Source: Chthonomonas sp. UBA6659 (GTDB lineage: Bacteria; Armatimonadota; Fimbriimonadia; Fimbriimonadales; Fimbriimonadaceae). Taken from it: a stretch of 41,589 nt of DNA. Both the position numbers and the translations under genes were made by a program. The notes beneath the pieces were generated by a model, which was given only the letters and a program-made list of their open reading frames with translations, was not told where the DNA came from and ran no database searches. How positions within the stretch are numbered: position 1 is the stretch's first letter; each line of letters opens with the position of its first letter. This document shows, in pieces, positions 32,345-40,127 of this stretch. The stretch spans positions 1 to 41,589 of the forward strand of contig DKKT01000039.1 in NCBI GenBank assembly GCA_002455425.1, in the 5' to 3' direction.

Positions 32345-32368
32345 CACTCATCCTTGCGAGGGTGAGTG
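32345..32368. repeat. 10-bp hairpin upstream of the prepilin gene
   Basis: CACTCATCCT pairs with AGGGTGAGTG (one G-T pair) across the loop TGCG. It is followed by GC-rich sequence, with no U-run. Confidence 0.45.
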
Positions 32369-32424
32369 CGGGCGCACCCACCGAACCCAATGGCATCCGT
32401 GCGCCCGGCTCCCCTCGGCAACAC

Positions 32425-32430
32425 TAGAAT
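32425..32430 (+). promoter_or_regulatory. -10 box (TAGAAT) before the prepilin gene
   Basis: TAGAAT is followed by CTCGGG and then an in-frame TTG at 32437. The first ATG is at 32455. Either a leaderless TTG start or a very short leader is predicted. Confidence 0.4.
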
Positions 32431-32454
32431 CTCGGGTTGCGTAGTACCCGACAC

Positions 32455-33108
32455 ATGCCATCGATCCCGACGCAACCGGCACCGCGCCGACAAGGATTCA
32501 CGCTCATCGAGCTCCTTGTCGTCATGGCGATCGTCGCGATCCTCGCCGCCATCCTCTTCCCTGTCTTCGCCCAAGCCAAGGAGTCGGCCAAGAACAAGGC
32601 CTGCCTCTCCAACATCCGGCAGATCGGAATGGCCACCCTGATGTACGTCCAGGACGAAAACGGCGACTTCCCCTACGATTGCGGCCCCCGATTCCTCGTC
32701 GGAACCTATTCCGACACGTTCCCCCGCGACAATCCTGCCGACACGTCCAACCGATTTGACGGATCGCCCGTTTCGGCCGTCGTGAATCCCTACGTCAAAA
32801 ACGCCGACATCTGGTTTTCGCCGACCCAGAAGCGCAACGTCCCCGAGAATGGTCCGCTCACCAACTATCAGGCGAACGGATTCGTGTTCGTCAACTCCAT
32901 GCCCGAAGCCGCTCGACCGTTTGCCGGCATGGTGAGCGAAAGCGCCGTCGTTTCCCCGTCCAAAACCTGCCTCTGGCAGAATCACTTCATGCAGGGCCGT
33001 GGCTCGTTCCGAGGCGGACTGAACCGCGTCGCCGCCGACGGCAGCGCGAAGTGGATGCCGGCGCGCCGAACCGGCTCCCCGATCCAGCTCCGGTGGTGGT
33101 TCGAATAA
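32455..33108 (+). CDS. H-X9-DG-type prepilin-like protein
   Basis: A 217-residue protein with leader ending RRQG, followed by FTLIELLVVMAIVAILAAILF. FPVFAQAKESAKNKACLSNIR comes next, then the GMATLMYVQDENGDFPYDC segment typical of this abundant family in Armatimonadota. The C-terminal GGLNRVAADGSAKWMP is the H-X9-DG end with DGSAKW. These proteins are thought to be surface or periplasmic pilin-like proteins; their jobs are mostly unknown. Start ATG 32455 chosen; in-frame TTG 32437 adds six residues. The stop overlaps the ATG of nnr by one base (TAATG). Confidence 0.85.
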   Translation: MPSIPTQPAPRRQGFTLIELLVVMAIVAILAAILFPVFAQAKESAKNKACLSNIRQIGMATLMYVQDENGDFPYDCGPRFLVGTYSDTFPRDNPADTSNRFDGSPVSAVVNPYVKNADIWFSPTQKRNVPENGPLTNYQANGFVFVNSMPEAARPFAGMVSESAVVSPSKTCLWQNHFMQGRGSFRGGLNRVAADGSAKWMPARRTGSPIQLRWWFE

Positions 33109-34661
33109 TGTGGATCGCCAGCGCCGCCGAAATCCGCGACCTCGATCGCCGTGCGATCGTCGAGTTCGGGATCCCGTCGATGGTCCTCATGGAGCGAGCC
33201 GGCCTCGCCGTCTTCGAATCCGTGCGCGAACTGTTGCCGGACGGCGGACGAGTCACCGTTATGTGCGGCAAGGGCAACAACGGCGGTGACGGCCTCGTCG
33301 TCGCCCGCCTCCTCCACGAACATCGCTACCTCGTCGATTGCCTCGTCGCCGCCCGCGAGGACGAGCTCACCGAAGAAGCCAAGACCCAACTCGCCGTGAC
33401 TCGCGCCCAAGGGATCCAGCCCATGTTCGTCGACGACGCCCGCTGGATCCGCAAGGCCGATTGCCTCGGCTGCCGCGACCTCATCGTCGACGCCGTCCTC
33501 GGCACCGGCGCATACGGCGACCTCAAGGGACCCGTCCTCGAAGCGATCCGGATCATGAACCGAGCTGGCGTTCCCGTCGTCGCCGTCGACGTCCCCAGCG
33601 GGATCTGCACCGACACCGGCGAAGACCTCGGCGAGAGCGTCTGGGCCCTGCGCACCGTCACGTTCGGCCTCCCGAAACCGTTCCTGTTTCAAGGCATCGG
33701 ACTCGAGCACGCCGGCTACTGGTCGGTCGCCGACATCGGCTATCCCGGCCAACTCACCGAAGAACCCACCGACGCCCGTCTCATCGACCAAGCCTGGGTC
33801 GCGAACCTCCTTCCCGAGCGCCTTCGAGCAAGCCACAAGGGCGACAATGGCCAGGTCCTGATCGTCGCCGGAAGCCGGCGCTACCCCGGAGCCGCATGCT
33901 TGGCCGCGATGGCCGCGCTCCGAGCCGGTGCCGGGCTCGTCACCGTCGCTGCGATCCCGAGCGTCTGCGAGATCGTCGCGGGGCATGTCCCCGAAGCCAT
34001 CTTCCTCCCGCTGCCCGAAGTCGACGGTGTGATCGCGCCATCGGCCGCGCCACTCCTCCTCGAAGCGCGTGATCGAACCCACGCTGCCCTCTTCGGTCCT
34101 GGCCTCACCCACGACGAGCCCGTCCGTGATCTCCTCGGGACCGTCTGGGCCAACTGGGACACCCCCTGCGTCGTTGATGCCGATGCCCTCAACGCGGCCT
34201 CCGTCGGGGTCCCGCTTCCCGAAATCGAGTGCGTGCTCACCCCCCATCCCGGCGAGATGAGCCGCCTCCTTCACTCCTCCATCGCCGAGGTTCAGGCCGA
34301 CCGGTTCCGCGCCGTCCACCAGGCCGTCGAGGAAGTCGGCAAGACCGTGCTTCTCAAGGGCCCCTACAGCATCGTCGGCGAGACGATGCAGCCGCTTGCC
34401 GTCAACTGCACCGGCAATCCGGGGATGGCTTCGGCGGGAATGGGCGACGTTCTCGCTGGGACGATCGCAACCCTCCTCGCCCAGGAACTGCCCACCTACT
34501 GCGCCGCCTCCTGCGGAGCCTACTGGCACGGTCTCGCCGGCGACCTCTGCGCCGAGGAGATCGCCCCGATCGGATTCCTCTCTCGCGATGTCGCGAACGC
34601 CCTCCCGAAAGCCCGCGCTAAACTGATGGCGTCGTGCTGCACAAACTTGCGGGAACTCTGA
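33108..34661 (+). CDS. nnr: Bifunctional NAD(P)HX epimerase / dehydratase
   Basis: A 517-residue enzyme that repairs hydrated NADH and NADPH. The N-terminal epimerase half (about residues 1-215) has MVLMERAGLAV, CGKGNNGGDGLVVARLL, DAVLGTG and VDVPSGICTDTG. The C-terminal ADP-dependent dehydratase half (about 225-510) has GDNGQVLIVAGSRRYPGA, DADALNA, LTPHPGEMSRLL, KGPYSIV and NCTGNPGMASAGMGDVLAGTI. Both halves look complete, as in E. coli Nnr. The ATG at 33108 is coupled to the prepilin stop. The gene overlaps the FHA protein gene by 28 bases. Confidence 0.95.
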   Translation: MWIASAAEIRDLDRRAIVEFGIPSMVLMERAGLAVFESVRELLPDGGRVTVMCGKGNNGGDGLVVARLLHEHRYLVDCLVAAREDELTEEAKTQLAVTRAQGIQPMFVDDARWIRKADCLGCRDLIVDAVLGTGAYGDLKGPVLEAIRIMNRAGVPVVAVDVPSGICTDTGEDLGESVWALRTVTFGLPKPFLFQGIGLEHAGYWSVADIGYPGQLTEEPTDARLIDQAWVANLLPERLRASHKGDNGQVLIVAGSRRYPGAACLAAMAALRAGAGLVTVAAIPSVCEIVAGHVPEAIFLPLPEVDGVIAPSAAPLLLEARDRTHAALFGPGLTHDEPVRDLLGTVWANWDTPCVVDADALNAASVGVPLPEIECVLTPHPGEMSRLLHSSIAEVQADRFRAVHQAVEEVGKTVLLKGPYSIVGETMQPLAVNCTGNPGMASAGMGDVLAGTIATLLAQELPTYCAASCGAYWHGLAGDLCAEEIAPIGFLSRDVANALPKARAKLMASCCTNLREL

Positions 34662-35875
34662 TCCTTGTCGCGCTCGGGGCCGCCGGCTGGAGCCAGGTGC
34701 CCTTACGGCTGCGGTTTGAGAGCGAAGGAGCGCGCGAAGTCTGGATCGCCGATGCACTTCCGACCGCGCCCCCCAGCGCGTCACTGAAGACCGAAGCCAC
34801 CGAAATCGAGATCCCCATCGGGCAAGCCGGGGCCCAGGATCGGGTCTTCGTCTGGGACAAGAGCACCGGAAACCTCGCCGAAAAAAGAGTCCCGGAGCTG
34901 CAAAAAGTTCAACCTTTCTTGCTGAAAGCTGCCGATTACAAGTTCGCGTTCTTGGTCCGCGTGAAGATCGAGTATGACGGCAAAGCCGTCGCCGGTGCCT
35001 CCGTGGCCGCCACCGCCGGAGGGCGTCGCCAAGAGCAGCTTCTCGGCCGGTACGACCAGGGACAGGTGGCGTTCTACGCCATCCCCGCCGGTCCGCTCAA
35101 GCTCGAGGTCCGGTACAAAGTCGGAACCGAAACCAAGAGCCTCCCCGCGCAAACGTTCGAGGTGAAGCTCCAGCGCGACCAGCCGGAACCGACCTTCAGT
35201 CTCCAGATCACCGATCCGGTGGAGGTGCTCGAACCCTCGCCCCCTGAACCGAAACCCGAACCCGGGACCAAAGGGGACGTCAAGACGGCCCCAGCGACCA
35301 AGAAACCTGAGCCCAGCACCGTCGGCAATGTCCTCGTCTACCTGTTCGGACTCGCGGTCGCCGCCGGACTCATCATCGGAGTCCTCCTCTGGATGAAGAA
35401 GAACCCGAAGGTGGTCAAGGACCACCTTGAACAGCTCGGCGTTCAGGTGCCCGATCCCCAGGTCCCACCCGACGACGCCCCAGCGCCGGCGCCGATCGCT
35501 CCCCAGCCCCAGCCGAAAATCCTGCTCGACGCCGCCGCCCCGGTTCCGCTCGGTCACGCCTCAGTCGCGCCGGTGCCGGCCGTGGGCGTCGGCATTCCGG
35601 CCGTGCTGGTAGGCGAGAGCGGCCTTCGGTTCGCGATCGAGGAGGGCACCTCCGTCGTCGGCCGCGAGGAGGGGCTGCCGATCGCGATCGTCGGTGAGAC
35701 GACCGTCTCCCGTCGCCACGCCGAGCTCGTCAGCAGCGGCGACCGCCTCACCGTCAAAGACCTCGGGAGCACGAACGGGACGTTCGTGAACGGGGTGCGC
35801 GTCGATTCCGAAGCTACGCTTCGGATCGGCGACACCATCCAGTTCGGAAGCGTCCGCTTCCGGGTCGAGGCCTGA
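34634..35875 (+). CDS. Membrane FHA-domain protein
   Basis: A 413-residue protein with a signal peptide (MLHKLAGTLILVALGAAGWSQ) and an outer region (about residues 22-228) that includes a carboxypeptidase-regulatory-like beta domain (VRVKIEYDGKAVAGASV..YAIPAGPLKLEVRY). A Pro/Lys linker leads to a membrane helix (231-253). After a Pro-rich cytosolic linker comes a canonical FHA domain (330-412) with GR 343-344, SRRH 359-362 and STNGTFVNG. FHA domains bind phosphothreonine peptides, so it probably takes part in Ser/Thr kinase signalling, although no kinase is in the window. GTG start at 34634 inside nnr. Confidence 0.8.
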   Translation: MLHKLAGTLILVALGAAGWSQVPLRLRFESEGAREVWIADALPTAPPSASLKTEATEIEIPIGQAGAQDRVFVWDKSTGNLAEKRVPELQKVQPFLLKAADYKFAFLVRVKIEYDGKAVAGASVAATAGGRRQEQLLGRYDQGQVAFYAIPAGPLKLEVRYKVGTETKSLPAQTFEVKLQRDQPEPTFSLQITDPVEVLEPSPPEPKPEPGTKGDVKTAPATKKPEPSTVGNVLVYLFGLAVAAGLIIGVLLWMKKNPKVVKDHLEQLGVQVPDPQVPPDDAPAPAPIAPQPQPKILLDAAAPVPLGHASVAPVPAVGVGIPAVLVGESGLRFAIEEGTSVVGREEGLPIAIVGETTVSRRHAELVSSGDRLTVKDLGSTNGTFVNGVRVDSEATLRIGDTIQFGSVRFRVEA

Positions 35876-35876
35876 C

Positions 35877-37214
35877 GTGGGCTCCATCCTCTTTCGGGCG
35901 TTGATCGGCGGGGTCGCGGGAACGGCCGCGTGGGCGCTGACCGAGCCGATGGCGGGCCGCGCCTTCGATTCCGCCGACTGGGGCCGCTACGAGATGGCGT
36001 TCGTGGTCCTGCTCGGCGCCCTCATCGGAGTCGCACTCGGTGCCTACGGCGGCTGGCTGCGCGGGAGTCGGCGCCACACGTTGGTCGGAGCCGCGATCGC
36101 GCTGCTCTTCGGGGCGGTCGGCGCGAGCATCGGTTACGGCATCGGCGGCTGGTTGACGTATGCGCTGTACGGGACCAATGTTTTCATGGACCCGACGATT
36201 CCGGTCCAGATCAAGGTGACGGCCCGAATCTTGGCGCTGACGCCGATCGGCTTGTTCGTCGGAGCGGCGATCGGAGCGAGCTCGCTGACGGTACGGCAGC
36301 TTGTCGTCGGGGCAACCGGTGGAGCGATCGGGGGTGCGGTCGGGGGTGCGCTGTTCGATCCGATCGGGGGTGCGATCGGGAATCTGATCGCGACATCGAC
36401 CGGGCGCACCGAGATCGGCATCGTGTCGAGAGCGGTGTACGCGGTCCTGATGGGCCTCGGCATCGGGCTGTTCGTCGGGATCGTCGATCGGGTGACGCGG
36501 CAGGCATGGGTGCGGCTCGTGCTCGGACGGAACGAGGGCAAGGAGTGGATGCTCGATGCGCCGCAGAACTTCATCGGGCGGAGCGAGCGGGCGCACGTTC
36601 CGCTTTTCGGAGACGGGAACGTCATGCCGATGCACGCGTCGATTCAGCGACATGGGAGCGGCTACGTGCTCGTCGACGCGGGCTCGCCGATCGGGACGGG
36701 GCTGAACGGTCAGCGGGTGATGGGCTCGGCTCCGCTCGTGAACGGGGACTACATCCAAGTCGGGCCGTTCAACCTGCAGTTCATGGTGAAGGCGGGGCGA
36801 CCCGGGGCACTGCCGCCGGAGCGGGTCGGGGGCGGGGCGACGCCGATCTCGGTCGGTCCGGCACCCCAAGCGCCGATCACGCCGCAGCCGACGGCATCGG
36901 TCGCGGTGGCGCAGCCGGTCGCTCAGCCGTCTTCGGTAGAGCCACCGAAACTCGTGATCGAGTCGGGACCGGGCGCGGGACGGGTGTTTCCGATCGATCG
37001 TCCGACCGAGATCGGACGCGAAGCGGCGATCGCGATCCCTGATCCGCAGGCGTCGCGCCGCCATGCGGCCATCGCTCCGGGGCCTGGCGGTCCGACCTTG
37101 ACCGACCTGAACAGCACGAACGGGACTTACGTCAATGGGACGAAGATCACGAGCGTGACGCTCAGGCCGGGCGACACGATCACGATCGGTTCGACGACGA
37201 TCCGGGTGTCATGA
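35877..37214 (+). CDS. Multi-pass membrane protein with two cytosolic FHA domains
   Basis: A 445-residue protein. Residues about 1-205 hold five or six Gly/Ala-rich membrane segments with repeated GGAIGGAVGGALFDPIGGAIG. A first FHA-like domain (about 225-305) keeps FIGRSE and MHASI but lacks the STNGT turn, so phosphothreonine binding there is doubtful. After a Pro/Val-rich linker, a second FHA domain (about 363-444) is canonical: TEIGREAAIAI, SRRHAAI and NSTNGTYVNG. GTG start at 35877, one base after the stop of the other FHA gene. The two probably act together as membrane receptors for phosphorylated partners. Confidence 0.82.
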   Translation: MGSILFRALIGGVAGTAAWALTEPMAGRAFDSADWGRYEMAFVVLLGALIGVALGAYGGWLRGSRRHTLVGAAIALLFGAVGASIGYGIGGWLTYALYGTNVFMDPTIPVQIKVTARILALTPIGLFVGAAIGASSLTVRQLVVGATGGAIGGAVGGALFDPIGGAIGNLIATSTGRTEIGIVSRAVYAVLMGLGIGLFVGIVDRVTRQAWVRLVLGRNEGKEWMLDAPQNFIGRSERAHVPLFGDGNVMPMHASIQRHGSGYVLVDAGSPIGTGLNGQRVMGSAPLVNGDYIQVGPFNLQFMVKAGRPGALPPERVGGGATPISVGPAPQAPITPQPTASVAVAQPVAQPSSVEPPKLVIESGPGAGRVFPIDRPTEIGREAAIAIPDPQASRRHAAIAPGPGGPTLTDLNSTNGTYVNGTKITSVTLRPGDTITIGSTTIRVS

Positions 37215-37978
37215 GCAGCGCCGACGTTCTCCATCGGCTCGTGGGGATGACCCAGGCGCTCGCGTCGCCCGTGGAAGACCTCGTGATCTTGGCCGAGGGG
37301 AACACGAGCGCGGCGGTCGGAGAAGGGGCATTTTGGGTCAAGGCGTCCGGGTGTTCGATGGTCGGGATTCAGCCTTCGCAGTTCGTGCTCCTGGACCGGG
37401 ACGCGCTCTGCGCAGCGATCTCAGGCCCCACCCTGAACGATGGCGAGGCGCGGGCGTTGCTGAACGGTTCGCGGGTCGATCCCGAGTGCCCGGAAGTGCC
37501 CTCGACCGAGGCCCTCATGCACGCGTGGCTCCTGAGTCTTCCCGGAGTCGGCTACGTGGGACACACGCATCCGACGCCGCTGCTCGGATTGCTTTGTGTG
37601 GAGTCGGCGCGCCGATGGGCTGGAGAGAGGCTGTTCCCGGACGAGGTTGTCTGCTGCGGACCGAGGTCCTGCTTCGTCGACTATGTCGCCCCCGGGTTTC
37701 CGCTTGCGGTCGCGATCGCGACGGCGGTCACGACGTTTCGGGAGGACGTCGGGATCGTGCCGAAGACGCTGTGGCTGGCGAATCACGGTCTGATCGCCCT
37801 CGGGGCGACCCCGGAAGAGGTGCTGAGCGCGTCACGGATGACGGTGAAGGCCGCCCGTGCCCGCGTCGCGGCCTTGGCGGCAGGGGAGCCCGTGCGGGCG
37901 CTGACCGCCGCGGAGATCGATTTCATCTATCGGTGGCCGGACGAACACTTCCGTCAACAGCGCCTGTTCGGGCGGTAG
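37211..37978 (+). CDS. Class II aldolase/adducin family protein
   Basis: A 255-residue protein of the zinc-dependent family that includes fuculose- and rhamnulose-1-phosphate aldolases and ribulose-5-phosphate epimerase. AEGNTSAAV..FWVKASG binds the phosphate. Glu 100 (STEALMH) is the catalytic acid position. His 118 and His 120 in GHTHP and His 192 in ANHGLIALG are the zinc ligands. The substrate is not clear. The ATG overlaps the FHA gene (ATGA), though a metabolic link between them is not obvious. Confidence 0.85.
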   Translation: MSSADVLHRLVGMTQALASPVEDLVILAEGNTSAAVGEGAFWVKASGCSMVGIQPSQFVLLDRDALCAAISGPTLNDGEARALLNGSRVDPECPEVPSTEALMHAWLLSLPGVGYVGHTHPTPLLGLLCVESARRWAGERLFPDEVVCCGPRSCFVDYVAPGFPLAVAIATAVTTFREDVGIVPKTLWLANHGLIALGATPEEVLSASRMTVKAARARVAALAAGEPVRALTAAEIDFIYRWPDEHFRQQRLFGR

Positions 37979-38012
37979 GCCTCGGCGCTCTTCGCCGGCG
38001 GGGTTCCGAGGC
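37979..38012. repeat. 7-bp hairpin directly after the aldolase stop
   Basis: GCCTCGG (37979-37985) pairs with CCGAGGC (38006-38012); the loop contains a further CGCCGGCG palindrome. With the next hairpin it fills the convergent gap. Confidence 0.45.
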
Positions 38013-38026
38013 TGAAGAGGAGGTGA

Positions 38027-38053
38027 CTCTCCGCACGCCGGGCGTGCGGAGAG
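38027..38053. terminator. 12-bp GC-rich hairpin between convergent aldolase and SOD genes
   Basis: CTCTCCGCACGC (38027-38038) and GCGTGCGGAGAG (38042-38053) are perfectly complementary with a three-base loop. There is no U-run, but the place between two convergent stops suggests a bidirectional transcription stop. Confidence 0.6.
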
Positions 38054-38078
38054 GTCGAATCGGACGCACCCGAGCGGG

Positions 38079-38837
38079 TCAACCGATGCTGACGTGCTCG
38101 CCGAGCTTGTTCACGGCGTCCCAATCGATGCACTGGAGGTAGGCGTCGATGTACTTGGCTCGGGCGGTCTGGAAGTCGAGATAGTAGGCGTGCTCATAGA
38201 CGTCCATGGCGAGCACGAGCGTGTGGTTCCAGATCGGGAAGGTGTTTTGGGCATCGCCGATGTAGTTGAAGACGCGCTTTTCGGCGTGATCATAGGCGAG
38301 GTAGACCCAGCCGCGCCCGGCAATGCCGGTGGCTTTGAAGTCGGCGGCCCACTTCTCGAAGCTGCCATACGCTTCGGCGATCAGCTCCGCGATTTTGCCG
38401 GTCGCAGGTCCACCCTGGCCTCCCAGGGTTTCGAAGTAAATGTTGTGATTGATGTAGCCCTCGTAGGCGAACGTGTAGTCAACCTTGAGCGCGCGCATCT
38501 GGCTGAAGATCTGGTTCGCTTTCGCGGGATCGGTGTCGAGTTCGGCGATCGCCTTCCTGAGATTGTTGGTTTGGTTGGCGTATCCCTGCCAGAGCTTGAG
38601 GTGCTCGTCGTGGGTCTTGCGGGAGATGCCGACCCGCTCGGTCGTGTAGACCTTCTCCGGGATCGCCTGGGGTACGGTCACAAGCTTGATTTCGTTGGTT
38701 GTCGCCATCATGGTGGTCTCCTGATTGGTGGTCACGGTTCGAGCGAGCGCCGGCCAAGCGGCGACGCCGAGGGCGGTGGTCGAGGCTGAGACGAGGAACG
38801 AGCGCCGCGTCAGCCCTACCGGGTGGTCCTTCTCCAT
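38079..38837 (-). CDS. Fe/Mn superoxide dismutase with Tat signal and internal start
   Basis: A 252-residue enzyme that turns superoxide into peroxide and oxygen. The N-terminus is a twin-arginine signal (LTRRSFLVSASTTALGVAA, Arg 11-12). The SOD fold follows, with metal ligands His 79 (THDEH; spacing as in SODs with LYxGY), His 131 (NHNIYFETLGG), Asp 212 and His 216 (DVYEHAYYLDF). Whether iron or manganese is used is not decidable here. A second in-frame start, ATGATG at 38711/38708, has AGGAG (38718-38722) six bases upstream and would give a cytosolic form of about 210 residues without the signal. The upstream ATG at 38837 has no such site. Confidence 0.88.
   Translation of the reverse strand: MEKDHPVGLTRRSFLVSASTTALGVAAWPALARTVTTNQETTMMATTNEIKLVTVPQAIPEKVYTTERVGISRKTHDEHLKLWQGYANQTNNLRKAIAELDTDPAKANQIFSQMRALKVDYTFAYEGYINHNIYFETLGGQGGPATGKIAELIAEAYGSFEKWAADFKATGIAGRGWVYLAYDHAEKRVFNYIGDAQNTFPIWNHTLVLAMDVYEHAYYLDFQTARAKYIDAYLQCIDWDAVNKLGEHVSIG
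38718..38722 (-). promoter_or_regulatory. Internal ribosome binding site (AGGAG) for a short SOD
   Basis: AGGAG, ACCACC, then ATGATG inside the SOD gene, right after the Tat signal coding part. Confidence 0.5.
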
Positions 38838-38867
38838 CTACGTGGGAGCGTACCCGTGGGTAGGCGG

Positions 38868-39926
38868 TCAACTCTTGTTGCGGATGTGGATGAGATCGCC
38901 GTCCTGGACGACGTATTCCTTGCCTTCAAGGTGCATTTTGCCGCTGTGGTAGGCGTTATGGAGCGATCCGGCTTCGGCGTAGTCGGCGTAGTGAACGATC
39001 TCGGCGCGGATGAATCCTTTGGCGATGTCGGTGTGAATGGTCCCGGCCGCCTTGAGGGCGCTGGAGCCGCGACGCAGGGCCCAGGCTCGGGTTTCGTTTT
39101 CTCCCGCGGTGAAGAACGTGATGAGTCCGAGGGCGTCGTAGACGGCGCGGATGACCTTGTTCGCGGCGGGCTCCTCGATGCCGAGGGAAGCGAGGAATTC
39201 GGGCTGGTCGGCGGGGTCGAGTTGCGCGACCTCCTCTTCGATTTCGGCGCAGACCGCGAAGGCTTGAGCGCCGTGGTCGGCAAGGTCGCCGATCCGGCTT
39301 TGGAGGCGCTCGCTCGGCTGCGCGGCTTCGCCTTCGCCGACGTTGAACGCGACGACGGTCGGCTTGGCGGTGAGGAACTGGTAGTTGCGGGTGATGGTCA
39401 GCTGGTCTTCGTCGAGGTCGATCGCGCGCAGGGGCCGGCCGTCTTCGAGGACCGGACGGACTTTCTCGAAGAGCTGCTTTTCGAGATAGTCGGGATGGCC
39501 AGGCGATTTGACGTTCATCGACTTGGTCAGGCGTTCGAGCCGGTTTTCGACGATCTGGAGGTCGGAGAGGATCATCTCTTCGTCGACGAGCTGTTGATCG
39601 CGGAGAGGATCGACGGTTTCGTGGTAAGCGACCATGTCGGATTCGAACGCACGGACAACGTGGAGGAGGAGGTCGGCCTGGCGAGCGCTGTCGAGGAAGC
39701 GCTGGCTGAACAGTTTGGTCGACCCGCCGTGGATGCTTTCGAGATCGTCGTCGAGGATGACGGTCGCGGGCGTTATCTTCTTGGGCTTGACCTGCTCGAC
39801 GATCGCGTCGAAGCGCGGGTCGGGGACGGGTACGGCTGTCACCGTGCCCTTGGCCTGGCCGCGCGCGGCGGCCCGATAGAGCGTGCTCTTGCCCGCCCCG
39901 GCGAATCCGATAAGTCCAACTTTCAT
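38868..39926 (-). CDS. ychF: YchF/OLA1-type GTP/ATPase
   Basis: A 352-residue P-loop protein of the Obg family that binds ribosomes. The start MKVGLIGFAGAGKSTLY is a shortened P-loop compared with the usual GLPNVGKST. FNVGEGE replaces the NKxD motif, as in YchF, which prefers ATP. The coiled-coil insert lies at about residues 125-180. The C-terminal TGS-like domain has TFFTAGENETRAW, GTIHTDIAKGFIRAEIV and GKEYVVQDGDLIHIRN, as in DUF933 proteins. An open frame upstream to 41027 is a false extension. The ATG overlaps the stop of a 53-residue membrane peptide gene (ATGA). Confidence 0.92.
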   Translation of the reverse strand: MKVGLIGFAGAGKSTLYRAAARGQAKGTVTAVPVPDPRFDAIVEQVKPKKITPATVILDDDLESIHGGSTKLFSQRFLDSARQADLLLHVVRAFESDMVAYHETVDPLRDQQLVDEEMILSDLQIVENRLERLTKSMNVKSPGHPDYLEKQLFEKVRPVLEDGRPLRAIDLDEDQLTITRNYQFLTAKPTVVAFNVGEGEAAQPSERLQSRIGDLADHGAQAFAVCAEIEEEVAQLDPADQPEFLASLGIEEPAANKVIRAVYDALGLITFFTAGENETRAWALRRGSSALKAAGTIHTDIAKGFIRAEIVHYADYAEAGSLHNAYHSGKMHLEGKEYVVQDGDLIHIRNKS

Positions 39927-40084
39927 GGCTTTTTGCGATCGAATTCTACGCGGACGGGGCGATCGCCCAGTTGCATCGGCAGAATCCAGAAGACGTAGAG
40001 GGAGGCGATCAGGATCAGCAGGGGCAACCAGGGAAAGGCCTTGCGCGATGCCGGTTTGCCGTTCGATGCCTTCTCGCTTCGCAC
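39923..40084 (-). CDS. 53-residue single-pass membrane peptide coupled to ychF
   Basis: From GTG 40084 the frame reads MRSEKASNGKPASRKAF, then a membrane helix WLPLLILIASLYVFWILPM, then QLGDRPVRVEFDRKKP and TGA. The stop is inside the ychF start (ATGA). A TATCCT box lies six bases upstream of the GTG. The basic N-terminus, clean helix and charged C-terminus look like a real small membrane protein, topology probably N-in. I know no family for it. Confidence 0.65.
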   Translation of the reverse strand: MRSEKASNGKPASRKAFPWLPLLILIASLYVFWILPMQLGDRPVRVEFDRKKP

Positions 40085-40090
40085 GGCGAT

Positions 40091-40096
40091 AGGATA
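40091..40096 (-). promoter_or_regulatory. -10 box (TATCCT) six bases before the GTG at 40084
   Basis: Minus strand TATCCT, ATCGCC, GTG. Predicted leaderless mRNA carrying the small membrane peptide and ychF. Confidence 0.4.
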
Positions 40097-40127
40097 CCGT
40101 CGTCTTCCTGTCGAAACCTGAGGTGGG

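Larger units (their letters stand above)
31823..32436. other. About 600-base intergenic region of GC-rich hairpins
   Basis: I see no convincing gene on either strand; open frames here are Arg/Pro-rich shadows. It contains the G-rich segment 31961-31984, which has the look of dispersed intergenic repeats in GC-rich genomes. Several stem-loops are also present (31939-31962, 32011-32024, 32345-32368). TACAAT at 32045-32050 could be a -10 for an unannotated RNA. A GCTCGCAC..GTGTGAGC pair occurs near 32217-32242. Confidence 0.5.

Noticed and set aside
31823..32436. RNase P RNA, SRP RNA or tmRNA
   Set aside because: None of the conserved core sequences I would expect could be found by eye.
32050..32985. 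Minus-strand frame of 311 codons in and beyond the gene-free segment
   Set aside because: Much of it is antisense to the 32455 prepilin gene and the rest is low-complexity; no start signal or domain.
35814..37064. 416-codon minus-strand frame opposite the two-FHA gene
   Set aside because: Extreme Arg/Asp/His content and no motif; the plus strand encodes canonical FHA motifs.
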